Positions 28,486-39,841 of a DNA stretch of 64,000 nt are shown here, in pieces. A program made the position numbers and the translations under genes. Position 1 is the first letter of the stretch. Each line of letters begins with the position of its first letter. The stretch is from AC-32 sp963755635. Its GTDB lineage: Bacteria > Actinomycetota > Thermoleophilia > Gaiellales > Gaiellaceae. The DNA is taken from NCBI GenBank assembly GCA_963755635.1, contig CAVWKS010000021.1:1-64000 (forward strand), read 5' to 3'. Under the pieces are notes generated by a model. That model had not been told where the DNA came from, ran no database searches, and saw nothing but the letters and a program-made list of their open reading frames with translations.

Positions 28486-28724
28486 GCGTCCGTCACGGAG
28501 ATCTCGAAGGACTCGATCAGCGGGTTCGCGAGCAGCTGCTCGCACATCCGCTCGAGCTCCGCGCGGGCGCGCTCGGGATCATCGGCCTCGAGCTCGAGGT
28601 CGACGACGCGGCCGACGCGCGCCTCGTCGACCGCGAAGCCCAGGTGCCGCAGCGAGCTCTGCACCGCCTCGCCCTGCGGGTCGAGGATCCCGGGCTTGGG
28701 CCGGACGAGCACCGTCGCCTTCAC
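28482..28724 (-). CDS. purS: Phosphoribosylformylglycinamidine synthase subunit PurS
   Basis: 80 residues. It is the small bridging subunit that holds PurL and PurQ together. The pattern is KATVLVRPKPGILDPQGEAV (in part), LRHLGFAVDEARVGRVVDLEL (in part), MCEQLLANPLIESFEI. It overlaps purQ and purC by 4 bases each, indicating translational coupling. Confidence 0.95.
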   Translation of the reverse strand: MKATVLVRPKPGILDPQGEAVQSSLRHLGFAVDEARVGRVVDLELEADDPERARAELERMCEQLLANPLIESFEISVTDA

Positions 28725-29576
28725 GAGAGCACGACCTCCGGGTCGGCGAGGTACTCGTCGAACGAGGTCTCCGTCAGCCGCTCGAAGGCCTCGACGTAGC
28801 GTGCCCGCGTGCCGGCGACGATCTCTTCCGGCAGCTCGGGGCCGGGGTAGTTCTTGTCCCAGCCGATCGACTCGCAGTAGTCGCGGGCGAACTGCTTGTC
28901 GAAGGACGGTTGCGGCTTGCCGGGCTCGTACTCGTCGGCCGGCCAGAAGCGCGACGAGTCGGGTGTGAAGGCCTCATCGGCGAGGACGAGCTGATCGTCG
29001 CCGTCGATCCCGAACTCGAACTTCGTGTCCGCGATCAGGATCCCGCGCGCGGCAGCGTGCGCCGAGGCGAAGCGGTAGAGCTCGAGCGAGGCGCGCTCGA
29101 CCTGCTCGTAGCGCTCCTTGCCGACGAGCTCCTCGGCCTGCGCGCGGTCGATGTTCTGGTCGTGACCCTCGAGCGCCTTCGTCGACGGCGTGAAGAGCGG
29201 CTCCGGCAGCTTGTCGGACTCGCGCAGCCCCTCCGGGAGCTCGTGCCCGCAGACGACGCCGGTCGCCTGGTAGTCCTTCCAGCCCGAGCCGGCGAGGTAG
29301 CCGCGCACGACGCACTCGAGCGGCAGCATCTCGAGCCGGCGGCACTCGGTCGAGCGCCCGTCGGAACGGAGAGCGAGCAGGTGGTTCGCGACGATCTCGC
29401 GCGTCCGCGCGAACCAGAAACCCGACAGGCCGGTCAGCACGCGGCCCTTGTCCGGAATCTCGGTCGGCAGGACGACGTCGAAGGTCGAGATCCGGTCGCT
29501 CGCTACCAGCAGCAGGCGCTCCGAATCGAGCTCGAACAGCTCGCGGACCTTGCCGCTCCCGACGTGGACGGCCGCT

Positions 29577-29584
<8 letters not shown>
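28721..29584 (-). CDS. purC: SAICAR synthetase
   Basis: 287 residues. It joins CAIR and aspartate using ATP. The start MSEAAVHVGSGKVRELFELD is chosen because it overlaps the purB stop by 8 bases. Family motifs: LLLVASDRISTFDVVLPTEIPDKG in pieces, LECVVRGYLAGSGWKDYQ, ADTKFEFGID and DEAFTPDSSRFWP. The length is close to the 290-300 residue yeast/actinobacterial type, longer than Bacillus PurC. Confidence 0.96.
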
Positions 29585-30893
<1,309 letters not shown>

Positions 30894-30912
30894 TGGATCC
30901 AGTCTAGAGCCA

Positions 30913-31413
30913 TCATCCGCTGACCAGGGCCAACCTGTAAAGAGCCTCTTCGACCTCGACGCCGTACACCGTGTCGACCCGTTCCCCTTCGATGCGCCAG
31001 CCCTCGCGCTCGTAGAAGCGGCGCGCGCGCGGGTTGTCGGCGAGCACCCAGAGCATCGCCGTCGCGTAGCCCTCCTGGGCGAACCAGTCCTTCGCCTCCG
31101 CCATCAGCCGCGACGCCGCCCCGGTGCCCCAGGCCTCGGGCAGGACGTAGATCGCGTACAGCTCGCCGGTGTCGTCTTCGGTACGCGACGGCCCAACTGC
31201 GGCGAAGCCGACGATCCGGCCCTCGGCCTCTGCTACCCAGATGACCTCCGACCAGCGAGCGAGCAGCCGCCGGGCGAGATCCTCGCGGTCGTCGACCGAC
31301 AAGCTGTCGAGCACCTCGGCCGGAAAGGCGTGCCGGTACGCCGCCTGCCAGGTCCGGACGTGCACCTCCGCGATCGCGCGCGCGTCCGCGGGCTCGGCCC
31401 GCCGGACGCTCAA
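30913..31413 (-). CDS. GNAT-family N-acetyltransferase inside the purine operon
   Basis: 166 residues. RRAEPADARAIAEVHVRTWQAAYRHAFP in pieces is a typical start; the acetyl-CoA loop is YVLPEAWGTGAASRLMAEA and the late motif NPRARRFYEREGWRIEGER. Its ATG overlaps the purE stop (ATGA), and purB starts 19 bases after it, so it is made with the purine enzymes. The substrate is unknown; the position may only reflect transcription. Confidence 0.85.
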   Translation of the reverse strand: MSVRRAEPADARAIAEVHVRTWQAAYRHAFPAEVLDSLSVDDREDLARRLLARWSEVIWVAEAEGRIVGFAAVGPSRTEDDTGELYAIYVLPEAWGTGAASRLMAEAKDWFAQEGYATAMLWVLADNPRARRFYEREGWRIEGERVDTVYGVEVEEALYRLALVSG

Positions 31414-31826
31414 ACGTTGAGGATGCGCATCGCCAGCACCGCGGCGTTGCGCGCGCTGTCCACGCCGACCGCAGCGACCGGGACGCCCGGGGGCATCTGC
31501 GTGATCGAGAGGAGCGCGTCGAGCCCGTCGAGCACGCTCTTCTCCGAGCGCAGCGGCACGCCGATGACCGGGAGATCGGTGTGCGCGGCGACTGCTCCCG
31601 GCAGCGCCGCGGCGAGCCCCGCGCCCGCGATCAGCACCTTGATCCCGCGCTCGCGGGCAGTACGCGCGTACTCGGCGACCGCGTCCGGGTTGCGGTGGGC
31701 CGAGCGCACCTCGAGCTCGTGGCGGATGCCGTGCGAGGCGAGCTCGTCGAGCGCTGCCTGCATCCGGTCGCGGTCGGAGTCCGAGCCGACGAGGATCCCG
31801 ACGAGAGGGCCGTCAGCTGGGGACAT
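31410..31826 (-). CDS. purE: N5-carboxyaminoimidazole ribonucleotide mutase
   Basis: 138 residues. It interconverts N5-CAIR and CAIR. From ATG 31826 it reads PLVGILVGSDSDRDRMQAAL in part, then HELEVRSAHRNPDAVAEYA and KVLIAGAGLAAALPGAVAAHT, in part, with the SAHR motif of the active site. The class I (mutase) form needs PurK, which I did not find in this window. It overlaps purD by 14 bases and the GNAT gene by 4. Confidence 0.94.
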   Translation of the reverse strand: MSPADGPLVGILVGSDSDRDRMQAALDELASHGIRHELEVRSAHRNPDAVAEYARTARERGIKVLIAGAGLAAALPGAVAAHTDLPVIGVPLRSEKSVLDGLDALLSITQMPPGVPVAAVGVDSARNAAVLAMRILNV

Positions 31827-33040
31827 GTCCCTCCGCGGCCGCGAGCCCGATGTCGCTGCGGTACTGCATGCCTGCGAACGAGATCCGCTCTGCCGCGTCA
31901 TAGGCGGCCGCGCGCGCGGCGGGAAGATCGTCCCCGACCGCGGTCACGTTCAGGATCCGCCCGCCGTTCGTGACGAGCTGCTCGCCGTGGCGGGCGGTGC
32001 CGGCGTGGAAGACCAGTGCGCCGGCCGACTCCGCCTCTTCGACGCCGTCGATCCGCGTGCCGCGGTCGTCGCTCCGCTCCGGATAGGTGCCCGAGGCGAG
32101 CACGACGGTGACCGCGGCCCGCTCGCCGGCCGCCACTGAAGCGTCGAGCCGTCCGGCCGCGACGCCCTCCAGCGCGTCGAGCAGGTCGCCGTCCAAGCGC
32201 GGCAGGATCGACTGCGTCTCCGGGTCGCCGAATCGGCAGTTGAACTCGAGCACGCGCGGGCCGTCGTCGGTCAGCATCAGTCCCGCGTAGAGGACGCCCG
32301 CAAAGGGCGCTCCGCGTCGCGCGAGCTCTTCGAGGACCGGCCGGTGGACCGTGTCGACGAGCTCCTCGACCTCGGCCTCGCCGAGCCCCGCGACCGGCGA
32401 GTACGAGCCCATGCCGCCGGTGTTCGGTCCGCTGTCGCCGTCGCCGATCCGCTTGAAGTCCTGCGCAGGCGCGAGCGGGACTGCCTCGCGGCCGTCGGTG
32501 AGGACGAGCAGCGAGACCTCCTCGCCCGCCAGCAGCTCCTCGATCACGACCTCTTCGCCGAGCGCCGCGGCCGCGCGCAGGCCCGCGTCGAGCTCGTCCT
32601 GCGTCCGGCAGACGAAGACGCCCTTGCCGGCGGCGAGGCCGTCGGCCTTGACGACGCACGGTGGGCGCGCGACCGAGATGCGCGCTGCCGTGGGGACGCC
32701 CGCGGCCTCGAGCACCTCCTTCGCGAAGGTCTTCGAGCCTTCGATTCGGGCCGCCGCCGCGCTCGGGCCGAAGACGGCGATGCCCGCGTGGCGGAGCGTG
32801 TCCGCGAGGCCCGCGACGAGCGGAACCTCGGGGCCCACGACGGCGAGATCGATCTCGAGCTCGCGGCAGAGCGCGAGCAGGCTCTCGCGCGTCCTCGGCA
32901 CGCACCGGGTGGCACTGGCCGAGCCGGGCGATGCCGGGGTTGCCGGGCGCGGCGTGCAGCGCCTCGAGCCGGGGGCTCTGCTTCAGCTTCCAGGCAAGCG
33001 CGTGCTCGCGCCCGCCGGACCCAACGACCAGGACCCTCAC
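31813..33040 (-). CDS. purD: Phosphoribosylamine-glycine ligase, frameshifted
   Basis: About 408 residues when repaired. It makes GAR from phosphoribosylamine, glycine and ATP. The start MRVLVVGSGGREHALAWKL is unmistakable; ATP-grasp parts follow (PCVVKADGLAAGKGVFVC, GPNTGGMGSYSPV, VLEFNCRFGDPETQ). One extra base near 32892 breaks the frame in AEDA-ESLLALCRELEID. Both sides fit one protein, so a sequence error is likely. It is the first gene of the purDE-GNAT-purBCSQ operon and is divergent from fdhD. Confidence 0.93.
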
Positions 33041-33082
33041 GCGGCGAGTCTACTCACGCCCGCGGCGAGTACGCTTCCGCCG

Positions 33083-33862
33083 ATGAAGGCGCCGCCGTAC
33101 TCCGCCGCGCGCGTCGACGTCGTGCGGTTGCCGGGCGGTCGCGAGGAGAGCGACCAGGTCGCGGTCGAGGAGCCGCTCGAGATCCGGATCGGCGGCGAGC
33201 CGGTCGCGGTCACGATGCGTACTCCGGGGCACGACGAGGAGCTCGCGCTGGGCTTCTGCCTGACCGAAGGACTGAGCCCGACCGAGGCGGCGCCGCCGGC
33301 CGACCTGGCCGCGAACACGATCGAGGTCGAGGCGCCGCGGCAGGATCTCACGCGCATCCGGCGGAGCTTCTACACGAGCTCGTCGTGCGGCGTCTGCGGG
33401 AAGGGCGCGCTCGAGGCGGTCGCGGTCGAGGCTCCGAAGATCGAGAGCGACCTGCGGGTCGCGTACGAGCTGTTGGCCGGGCTGCCGGATCGCCTGCGGG
33501 CCGCCCAGCCCGCGTTCGAGGCGACCGGGGGGCTGCACGCGACCGGCCTCTTCACGCCGGCCGGAGAGCTGCTCTGCCTGCGCGAGGACGTCGGCCGCCA
33601 CAACGCGCTGGACAAGGTGATCGGGCGCGCCTTCCTCGACGGAAAGCTGCCGCTCGCCGATTCGATCCTCTGCTTCAGCGGCCGCCTCTCGTTCGAGCTC
33701 GTACAGAAAGCCGCCGTCGCCGGCTGCCCGCTGCTGGTCGCGGTCGGGGCGCCTTCCAGTCTCGCCGTCGAGCTCGCGCGCGACCGCGGGATCACCCTCT
33801 GCGGCTTCGTCCGCGGCGGGAGGGTCAACGTCTACACCGAGCCGTGGCGCGTCCTGACCTGA
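33083..33862 (+). CDS. fdhD: Formate dehydrogenase accessory sulfurtransferase
   Basis: 259 residues from ATG 33083. FdhD carries sulfur from a cysteine desulfurase to the molybdenum cofactor of formate dehydrogenase. The sulfur-carrying CxxC is Cys102-Gly-Val-Cys105 (TSSSCGVCGKG); other family parts are TPGHDEELALGFCLTEGL, CLREDVGRHNALDKVIG and GFVRGGRVNVYTEP. It implies a Mo/W formate dehydrogenase elsewhere. It overlaps mobA by 19 bases. Confidence 0.95.
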   Translation: MKAPPYSAARVDVVRLPGGREESDQVAVEEPLEIRIGGEPVAVTMRTPGHDEELALGFCLTEGLSPTEAAPPADLAANTIEVEAPRQDLTRIRRSFYTSSSCGVCGKGALEAVAVEAPKIESDLRVAYELLAGLPDRLRAAQPAFEATGGLHATGLFTPAGELLCLREDVGRHNALDKVIGRAFLDGKLPLADSILCFSGRLSFELVQKAAVAGCPLLVAVGAPSSLAVELARDRGITLCGFVRGGRVNVYTEPWRVLT

Positions 33863-34357
33863 CGGGGATCCTGCTCGTCGGGGGCGCCAGCACCCGCTTT
33901 GGCTCGCCGAAGGCGCTCGCACGCCTGAACGGCGAAACGCTGGCGGAGCGCGCCTGGCGCACGCTCGGCGAGGCCTGCGCGCACCGGCTCGCCGTCGGCA
34001 AGGCAGAGGAGCTGATCCGGCTCGACCTGCCGGTGCTCGACGACGGCACCGAGGTCAGAGCGGCGATGGCCGGCCTCGTCGCAGGCCTCCGCGCGGCGCC
34101 GACGGACGTCTCGGTCGTCGTCCCGGTCGACATGCCGCTGGTCACGCCGGGGCTCCTGCTCGAGCTGGCGGATGCCTGTGCCGACGCCGCCGTGCCGCAG
34201 ACCGGTCCGCTCCCGGGCGCCTACCGCAAGAGTGCGCTGCCGGTGCTCGAGCGGCGCCTGGCGGAAGGCCGTTACGCGCTCCGCGAAGCGCTCGACGAGC
34301 TCGACACAGGACGGCTCGAGATCGACGATTCTTTCCTGGTCAACGTGAACACCAAAG

Positions 34358-34380
<23 letters not shown>
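33844..34380 (+). CDS. mobA: Molybdenum cofactor guanylyltransferase
   Basis: 178 residues from GTG 33844, inside the end of fdhD. It has the nucleotidyltransferase start ILLVGGASTRFGSPKALARL in part, then VVVPVDMPLVTPGLLLEL with the metal-binding Asp, and GPLPGAYRKSALPVLE. MobA adds GMP to molybdopterin to make the bis-MGD form that FdhD-dependent formate dehydrogenases use, so the pairing makes sense. CTP-using MocA is the alternative. It overlaps the next gene by 23 bases. Confidence 0.88.
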
Positions 34381-35106
<726 letters not shown>

Positions 35107-35110
<4 letters not shown>

Positions 35111-36384
35111 GCCACGCGCTGGAGCACGCGCTCGCGCTCGCGGCCGGTGCCGATCAGGCAGACCTCGACGCCGAGCCGCTGCTCGATCAGCTCGACGTAC
35201 GCGCGCGCCGCGGCGGGCAGCTCCGACACGTCGGTCAGCGAGTCGAGCGGCTGCTCCCAGCCCGGCAGCGTCTCGTAGACCGGCTCGCAGTGGTGGAAGT
35301 CGCTCTGGTGGGCGGGGAAGTCCTCGGTCTCGGTTCCGTCGCGCAGCCGGTAGCGGACGCAGACGGGCAGCTCGGCGAATGCCGAGAGGACGTCGAGCTT
35401 CGTCAGCGCGAGCGAGGTCATGCCGTTCAGCCGCACCGCGTAGCGCAGCGCGACGAGGTCGAGCCACCCGCAGCGCCGCTCGCGGCCCGTGACGGTGCCG
35501 AACTCGCCGCCGAGCTCGCGCAGCCGCTCCTGGTCGGCGCCCTCGATCTCCGTCGGGAACGGGCCCTCGCCGACGCGCGTGACGTACGCCTTCGCGACGC
35601 CGAGCACGCGGTCGATCCTCGTCGGCCCGATGCCGGTGCCCACCGCCGCGCCGCCCGCCACCGTCGGCGACGAGGTGACGAACGGGTAGGTGCCGTGGTC
35701 GAGGTCGAGCAGCGTCCCGTGCGCGCCGTCGAAGAGGACGCGCTTGCCGTCGGTGAGCGCGCGGTCGACGAGCAGCGACGTGTCCGCGATCATCGGCCGC
35801 AGCCGCTCGGCGTAGCCCTCGTAGCGCTCGACCAGGCCCTCGGGCTCGACCCGCTCGGCGCCGTAGACGCGCTCGAGCCAGACGTTCTTCTCCGGGAGGG
35901 CGACCTCGATCTTCTGGCGCAGGATCTTCTCGTCGAGCAGGTCCTGAACGCGGATCCCGAGCCGGTACGCCTTGTCCGCGTAGGTCGGGCCGATCCCGCG
36001 GCGGGTCGTGCCGATCTTGAGCCGGCCGAGCCGGCGCTCGGAGCCGCGGTCGATCGCCTGGTGCCACGGCATCACCAGGTGCGCGTTGCCGGACAGGCGG
36101 ATCAGCCCCGTCGAGACACCGCGCGACTCGAGCTCGTCGAGCTCCTCGATCAGCACCTGCGGGTCGACGACGCAGCCCGCGCCGATCACGCACTCCTTGC
36201 CCTGCAGGATCCCCGACGGGATGTGCTTGAGCTTGAAGGTCTCGCCGTCGACCACGATGGTGTGGCCGGCGTTCGGCCCGCCGTTGTAGCGGCAGACCAG
36301 GTCAGAGTCCCGCGCGAGCAGGTCGACGATCTTGCCCTTCCCCTCGTCGCCCCACTGCGCCCCGACGATCACGGTCGCAGGCAC
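35107..36384 (-). CDS. purA: Adenylosuccinate synthetase
   Basis: 425 residues. It joins IMP and aspartate with GTP. The start is VIVGAQWGDEGKGKIVDLLA with the GTP loop and catalytic Asp; YNGGPNAGHTIV follows with the catalytic His. Further landmarks are TTRRGIGPTYADKAYRLGI, GTVTGRERRCGWLDLVALRYA in pieces, and SLALTKLDVLSAF. Full length and intact. It is same-strand with the other purine genes but separated from purD by the fdhD operon. Confidence 0.97.
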
Positions 36385-36410
36385 GAGCCGCAGTGTGCCT
36401 TACGGCGCGG

Positions 36411-36644
36411 CTACCAGAGCGGCGAGGTCGGCTCGGCGCGCACAGGCGCGCCCGCGCGGATCACGCGGATGCGGTGGCCGCGGGGGCACGACGTCCAGCC
36501 GAGCGCCTGGTCGAGCCGTAGGTTTCCCTCGGCGGTCATGCCCGCGTACTCGCCTGAGTGCAGGCCCTCGGCGCAGGCCTGGCAGACGACCGTGAACGCC
36601 GTGGCCCGCGCCAGCACGACGACCGTCTGCTCGTAGACGCTCAT
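36411..36644 (-). CDS. Small cysteine-containing protein
   Basis: 77 residues from ATG 36644. The sequence has VVCQACAEGLHSGEYAGM and later TSCPRGHRIRVIRAG, so C-x2-C plus a later C and H could bind zinc or be redox-active. I recognise no family. It lies between purA and dnaB on the same strand. Confidence 0.5.
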   Translation of the reverse strand: MSVYEQTVVVLARATAFTVVCQACAEGLHSGEYAGMTAEGNLRLDQALGWTSCPRGHRIRVIRAGAPVRAEPTSPLW

Positions 36645-36714
36645 GCCCTGTCCCGCTCCCGGCGCCGGCAAAGCCGGCACCTCCGCTCCTTCTTGAGCTC
36701 CGTCGAGCCTACGC

Positions 36715-38064
36715 TCATGCCGCAGGGGCCAGGTCGGCGAACTTCGCGTAGCGCTTCAGGAACGAGAGCTTGACCGTTTCCGTCGGCCCGTTGCGGTGCT
36801 TGGCCAGGTGCACCTCGGCCACGCCCTGCTGGTCGGACTCATCGTTGTAGTACTCGTCGCGGTAGATGAAGATCACGAGGTCGGCGTCCTGCTCGATCGA
36901 GCCGGACTCTCTCAGATCCGAGAGGATCGGGCGCTTGTCATGGCGCTGCTCGACCGCCCGCGAGAGCTGCGACATCGCGATGATCGGGACGTCGAGGTCG
37001 CGGGCGAGCACCTTCAGGTTGCGCGAGATCTGCGAGACCTCTTGCACCCGGTTCTCGACCGACGCGCCCGACGACATCAGCTGGAGGTAGTCGACGACGA
37101 TCAGGCCGAGGCTCGGCTCGCGCGACTTGAGGCGGCGGGCCTTGGAGCGGATCTCCATCATCGTGATCGAGCCGGTGTCGTCTACGTGGATCGGCGCCTT
37201 CGCCAGCCGGTCGCAGGCGGCCGTCAGGCGCGGCCAGTCGTCGGCGCCGAGCTTGCCGGTGCGCAGGCGCTGCGACTCCACCTTGGCCTCGCTGCACATC
37301 AGGCGCTGCGTGACCTCGGACTTCGACATCTCGAGCGTGAAGATCCCGACCGGAACCTGATTGCGCACCGCCAGGTTCGCGGCCATGCAGAGCCCGAGGC
37401 CCGACTTGCCCATGCTCGGGCGGGCGGCGACGATGATCAGGTTGCCCGGCTGGAAGCCGGAGGTCAGACGGTCGAGGTCGCGGTACCCCGAGGGCGTTCC
37501 GGTCACGTCGGCGCCGGACTCGTAGAGCGCGGTGATTCGCTCGAAGCTGTCCTTCAGCAGCTCTTCGATGTGACTGAAGTCGCTCGTCACCCGGGACTGC
37601 GAGAGGTGGAAGACGATCTGCTCCGCCTGGTCGACGAGCTCGGTCGCGTCTCCCGGCCGCTCCCAGCCGAGGGTGGAGATGTCGCCGCCGGCTCGGATCA
37701 GCCCGCGGAGCGTTGCCATCTCGCGCACGATCCGCGCGTAGTGGCCGGCATTCGCGCTCGCCGGAACGAGGCGCGCCAGCTCGTGGATGCGCACGCGCCC
37801 GCCCGCGCCCTCGAGCTCCCCGCGCTCTTCGAGCTCGTCGACGAGGGTGATCGCGTCGACGGGCTCTCCTTTCGCGTAGAGCGCGAGGGCGGCGCGGTAG
37901 ATGATCCCGTGACTCTCGCGGTAGAAGTCGCTCGCGTCCAGAACTTCGCTGACCGCCCCGATCGCGCCGGGGGAGAGCATCATCGCGCCGAGGACAGATT
38001 CCTCGGCTTCGAGATTCTGCGGCGGGACCGGGGCGGTCGGCGAGGCCTGGGCGAGTTGGGCCAT
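36715..38064 (-). CDS. dnaB: Replicative DNA helicase
   Basis: 449 residues from ATG 38064 (a TTG five codons upstream is less likely). The N-terminal domain (QNLEAEESVLGAMMLSPGAI, in part) is followed by the RecA-like motor: Walker A ARPSMGKSGLGL, GIFTLEMSKSEVTQRLM, Walker B LGLIVVDYLQLMSS, and SQLSRAVEQRHDKRPILSDLRESG in pieces with the arginine-finger region. No intein is present at the P-loop. It follows the rpsF-rplI block, a common actinobacterial arrangement. Confidence 0.97.
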   Translation of the reverse strand: MAQLAQASPTAPVPPQNLEAEESVLGAMMLSPGAIGAVSEVLDASDFYRESHGIIYRAALALYAKGEPVDAITLVDELEERGELEGAGGRVRIHELARLVPASANAGHYARIVREMATLRGLIRAGGDISTLGWERPGDATELVDQAEQIVFHLSQSRVTSDFSHIEELLKDSFERITALYESGADVTGTPSGYRDLDRLTSGFQPGNLIIVAARPSMGKSGLGLCMAANLAVRNQVPVGIFTLEMSKSEVTQRLMCSEAKVESQRLRTGKLGADDWPRLTAACDRLAKAPIHVDDTGSITMMEIRSKARRLKSREPSLGLIVVDYLQLMSSGASVENRVQEVSQISRNLKVLARDLDVPIIAMSQLSRAVEQRHDKRPILSDLRESGSIEQDADLVIFIYRDEYYNDESDQQGVAEVHLAKHRNGPTETVKLSFLKRYAKFADLAPAA

Positions 38065-38166
38065 CGGCTGACTACCCAAGCACGCTCGCGGCGCTTGTGG
38101 AAGGTCTGGACGACGGCCCTTTCGACAGGGCCGCCAGTTTCAGACGGGTCCGGTTTGCAGGCATAA

Positions 38167-38182
38167 GGGAACGCATGTTCCC
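38167..38182. promoter_or_regulatory. Possible LexA (SOS) operator upstream of dnaB
   Basis: GGGAACGCATGTTCCC is a perfect palindrome containing GAAC-N4-GTTC, the Gram-positive SOS box core. It lies about 105 bases before the dnaB start. A single site found by eye could be chance. Confidence 0.35.
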
Positions 38183-38212
38183 ACGACCTCCGGACGACAC
38201 CTGTGGGCGGAT

Positions 38213-38231
38213 TTCCCGCTCGGAGCGGGAA
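38213..38231 (-). terminator. Hairpin between rplI and dnaB
   Basis: TTCCCGCT-CGG-AGCGGGAA on plus, an 8-bp perfect stem in the 224-base gap after the rplI stop. It may end the ribosomal-protein transcript; no T-run follows. The remaining gap holds no convincing gene. Confidence 0.4.
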
Positions 38232-38288
38232 GTTCCTCGGAAATTCCACAGGCCCGCTCGCGCCTGTGGAGAAAACTGTGCGCTCTTG

Positions 38289-38966
38289 TTACACGCCGGG
38301 AGGCTGCTCTGGCTCTGGCTCGGCTTCGGGCTCCGCAACTTCGGCCTCAGCCTCAGCGCCAGCCTCGTCCTCGGCCTCGCTCTCGTCCTCTTCCACGACC
38401 GCCTGGATCACGGCCTCCGCCTGAGCGTGCTCGGCCTCGGCGGCCGCCTGCGCCTCCGCCTCGGCCTTGGCCTCCGCCTCGGCGATCGACTCGAGCTCCT
38501 CCTCGGGCGGCAGCTCGCCGCCTTCGGGGACGACCGCGACCCGCAGCGTCGCGGTCACGTCGGGAAAGAGCTCGACCGGCACCTTGTAGCGCCCGATCCG
38601 CTTGATCGACTCGGGCAGGTCGAGCTTGCGCCGGTCGACCCGCACCTTCAGCTCCTGCCAGACCTTCTCGGTGATGTCGGTCGCGGTGACCGAGCCGAAG
38701 AGCGTGCCGGTCTCGCCGGCCGGGACGTCGAAGCGGATCTCTGCCGACTCGATCCGGGTGAGGATCTCCTGCGCGTGCTCGAAGCTCTGCGCCTCCTGGC
38801 GGGCCCGCTTCTCCTCGTGCTTGCGCAGCTCTGCGACCTTGCCGGGCGTTGCCGTCTCCGCGAGCTTGCGCGGCAGTAGGTAGTTACGCGCGAAGCCGGG
38901 CGCCACGTCGACGACGTCGCCGCGCAGCCCGACCTTCTCGACGTCTTGCCTCAGGATGACCTGCAT
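38289..38966 (-). CDS. rplI: Ribosomal protein L9 with long acidic tail
   Basis: 225 residues from ATG 38966, against about 150 in most bacteria. The normal L9 part (MQVILRQDVEKVGLRGDVVD, in part; GFARNYLLPRKLAETAT; a long connecting helix; a C-domain with LFGSVTATDI) ends near residue 155. The remaining 65-70 residues are almost only Ala and Glu with a final Pro-Glu run (AEAEAKAEAEAQ..., EPEPEQPPGV). The tail is the same kind of acidic extension as in S6 of this block. Confidence 0.95.
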   Translation of the reverse strand: MQVILRQDVEKVGLRGDVVDVAPGFARNYLLPRKLAETATPGKVAELRKHEEKRARQEAQSFEHAQEILTRIESAEIRFDVPAGETGTLFGSVTATDITEKVWQELKVRVDRRKLDLPESIKRIGRYKVPVELFPDVTATLRVAVVPEGGELPPEEELESIAEAEAKAEAEAQAAAEAEHAQAEAVIQAVVEEDESEAEDEAGAEAEAEVAEPEAEPEPEQPPGV

Positions 38967-39039
38967 TAGCGCTCCTCCCAGCAATGAGCGCCCGTCTCTC
39001 GCCCGCTATCACGCTGCGCCAGAGCCCACCCTCGCCTTT

Positions 39040-39060
39040 GCCCAGGCAACCAGCCTGGGC
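39040..39060 (-). terminator. Hairpin between rpsR and rplI
   Basis: GCCCAGGC-AACCA-GCCTGGGC, an 8-bp perfect stem in the 165-base gap between rpsR and rplI. It may be a weak terminator or an L9 leader structure; it would let rplI be expressed differently from rpsF-ssb-rpsR. Confidence 0.45.
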
Positions 39061-39131
39061 CGCAGACGAGTGCGACCTCTGGCTTGGTGCTAGCGAACGA
39101 GAGCCTGGGCATCATCACTGGCAGGAGCGCG

Positions 39132-39401
39132 TTAATTGGTGGAGTAGGGGAGCAGCGCGACCTCGCGGGCCCGCTTGACGGCGAGCGCGACCTGGCGCTG
39201 GTGCCGCCGGCAGGCGCCGGTGATCCGCCGCGAGCGGATCTTGCCCTTCTCCGAGACGTAGCGCCGGAGCTGGTTGATGTTCTTGTAGTCGACCTCTTCC
39301 ACCTTCTCGCGGCAGAAGTAGCAGTTGCGCTTGCGGATCGGCCCGCCGGGCGCGGGGCGGCCCCCCTTGCGCTGCTGCTGTCGCTGGTCTCGCTGCGCCA
39401 T
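39132..39401 (-). CDS. rpsR: Ribosomal protein S18
   Basis: 89 residues. After a basic, Gln-rich start it reads RKRNCYFCREKVEEVDYKN and RRYVSEKGKIRSRRITGACRR in part, HQRQVALAVKRAREVALLPY. Cysteines in CYFC and GAC make it the zinc-type (C+) S18. The ATG overlaps the ssb stop. S18 pairs with S6 on the 30S platform. Confidence 0.97.
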   Translation of the reverse strand: MAQRDQRQQQRKGGRPAPGGPIRKRNCYFCREKVEEVDYKNINQLRRYVSEKGKIRSRRITGACRRHQRQVALAVKRAREVALLPYSTN

Positions 39402-39841
39402 CAGAACGGGATGTCGTCGTCGCCGGCGGAGCCGAAGTCGGCGCTCTCGGCCTGCGTGCCGGCGCCGCTCGGAACGAACTGCGGCTGCCCGCCGCCCTCG
39501 CCGTCCTGGCGGCTGCCGAGGAACTGGACACTGTCCGCGATGATCTCGACCGCCTGGCGCTTGGTGCCGTCCTGCGCCTCCCACTCGCGCCAGTCGAGGC
39601 GCCCGTCGACGCCCACCGGGCGGCCCTTGGCGAGGTACTGGGCGCAGCTTTCGCCCTGGTTGCCCCAGACCGTGACGTCGAAGTAGTTCGGCTTGTCGCC
39701 CCACTCGCCGGTGGCGCCGTCCTTCTGGCGCGTGTTGACGGCGAGGCGCAGCTTGCAGACGGCCGTGCCGCTCGGCGTGTGACGGAGCTCTGGATCCTTG
39801 GTCAGGTTGCCGACCAGGACGACGCGATTGATGTTGGCCAT
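39401..39841 (-). CDS. ssb: Single-stranded DNA-binding protein
   Basis: 146 residues. The OB fold runs over about residues 1-110 (NINRVVLVGNLTKDPELRHT, YFDVTVWGNQGESCAQYLAKG in part, WEAQDGTKRQAVEIIADSVQFLG in part). A Gly/Gln-rich linker leads to the conserved acidic tip DDDIPF that recruits partner proteins. Its start meets the rpsF stop. Confidence 0.97.
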   Translation of the reverse strand: MANINRVVLVGNLTKDPELRHTPSGTAVCKLRLAVNTRQKDGATGEWGDKPNYFDVTVWGNQGESCAQYLAKGRPVGVDGRLDWREWEAQDGTKRQAVEIIADSVQFLGSRQDGEGGGQPQFVPSGAGTQAESADFGSAGDDDIPF

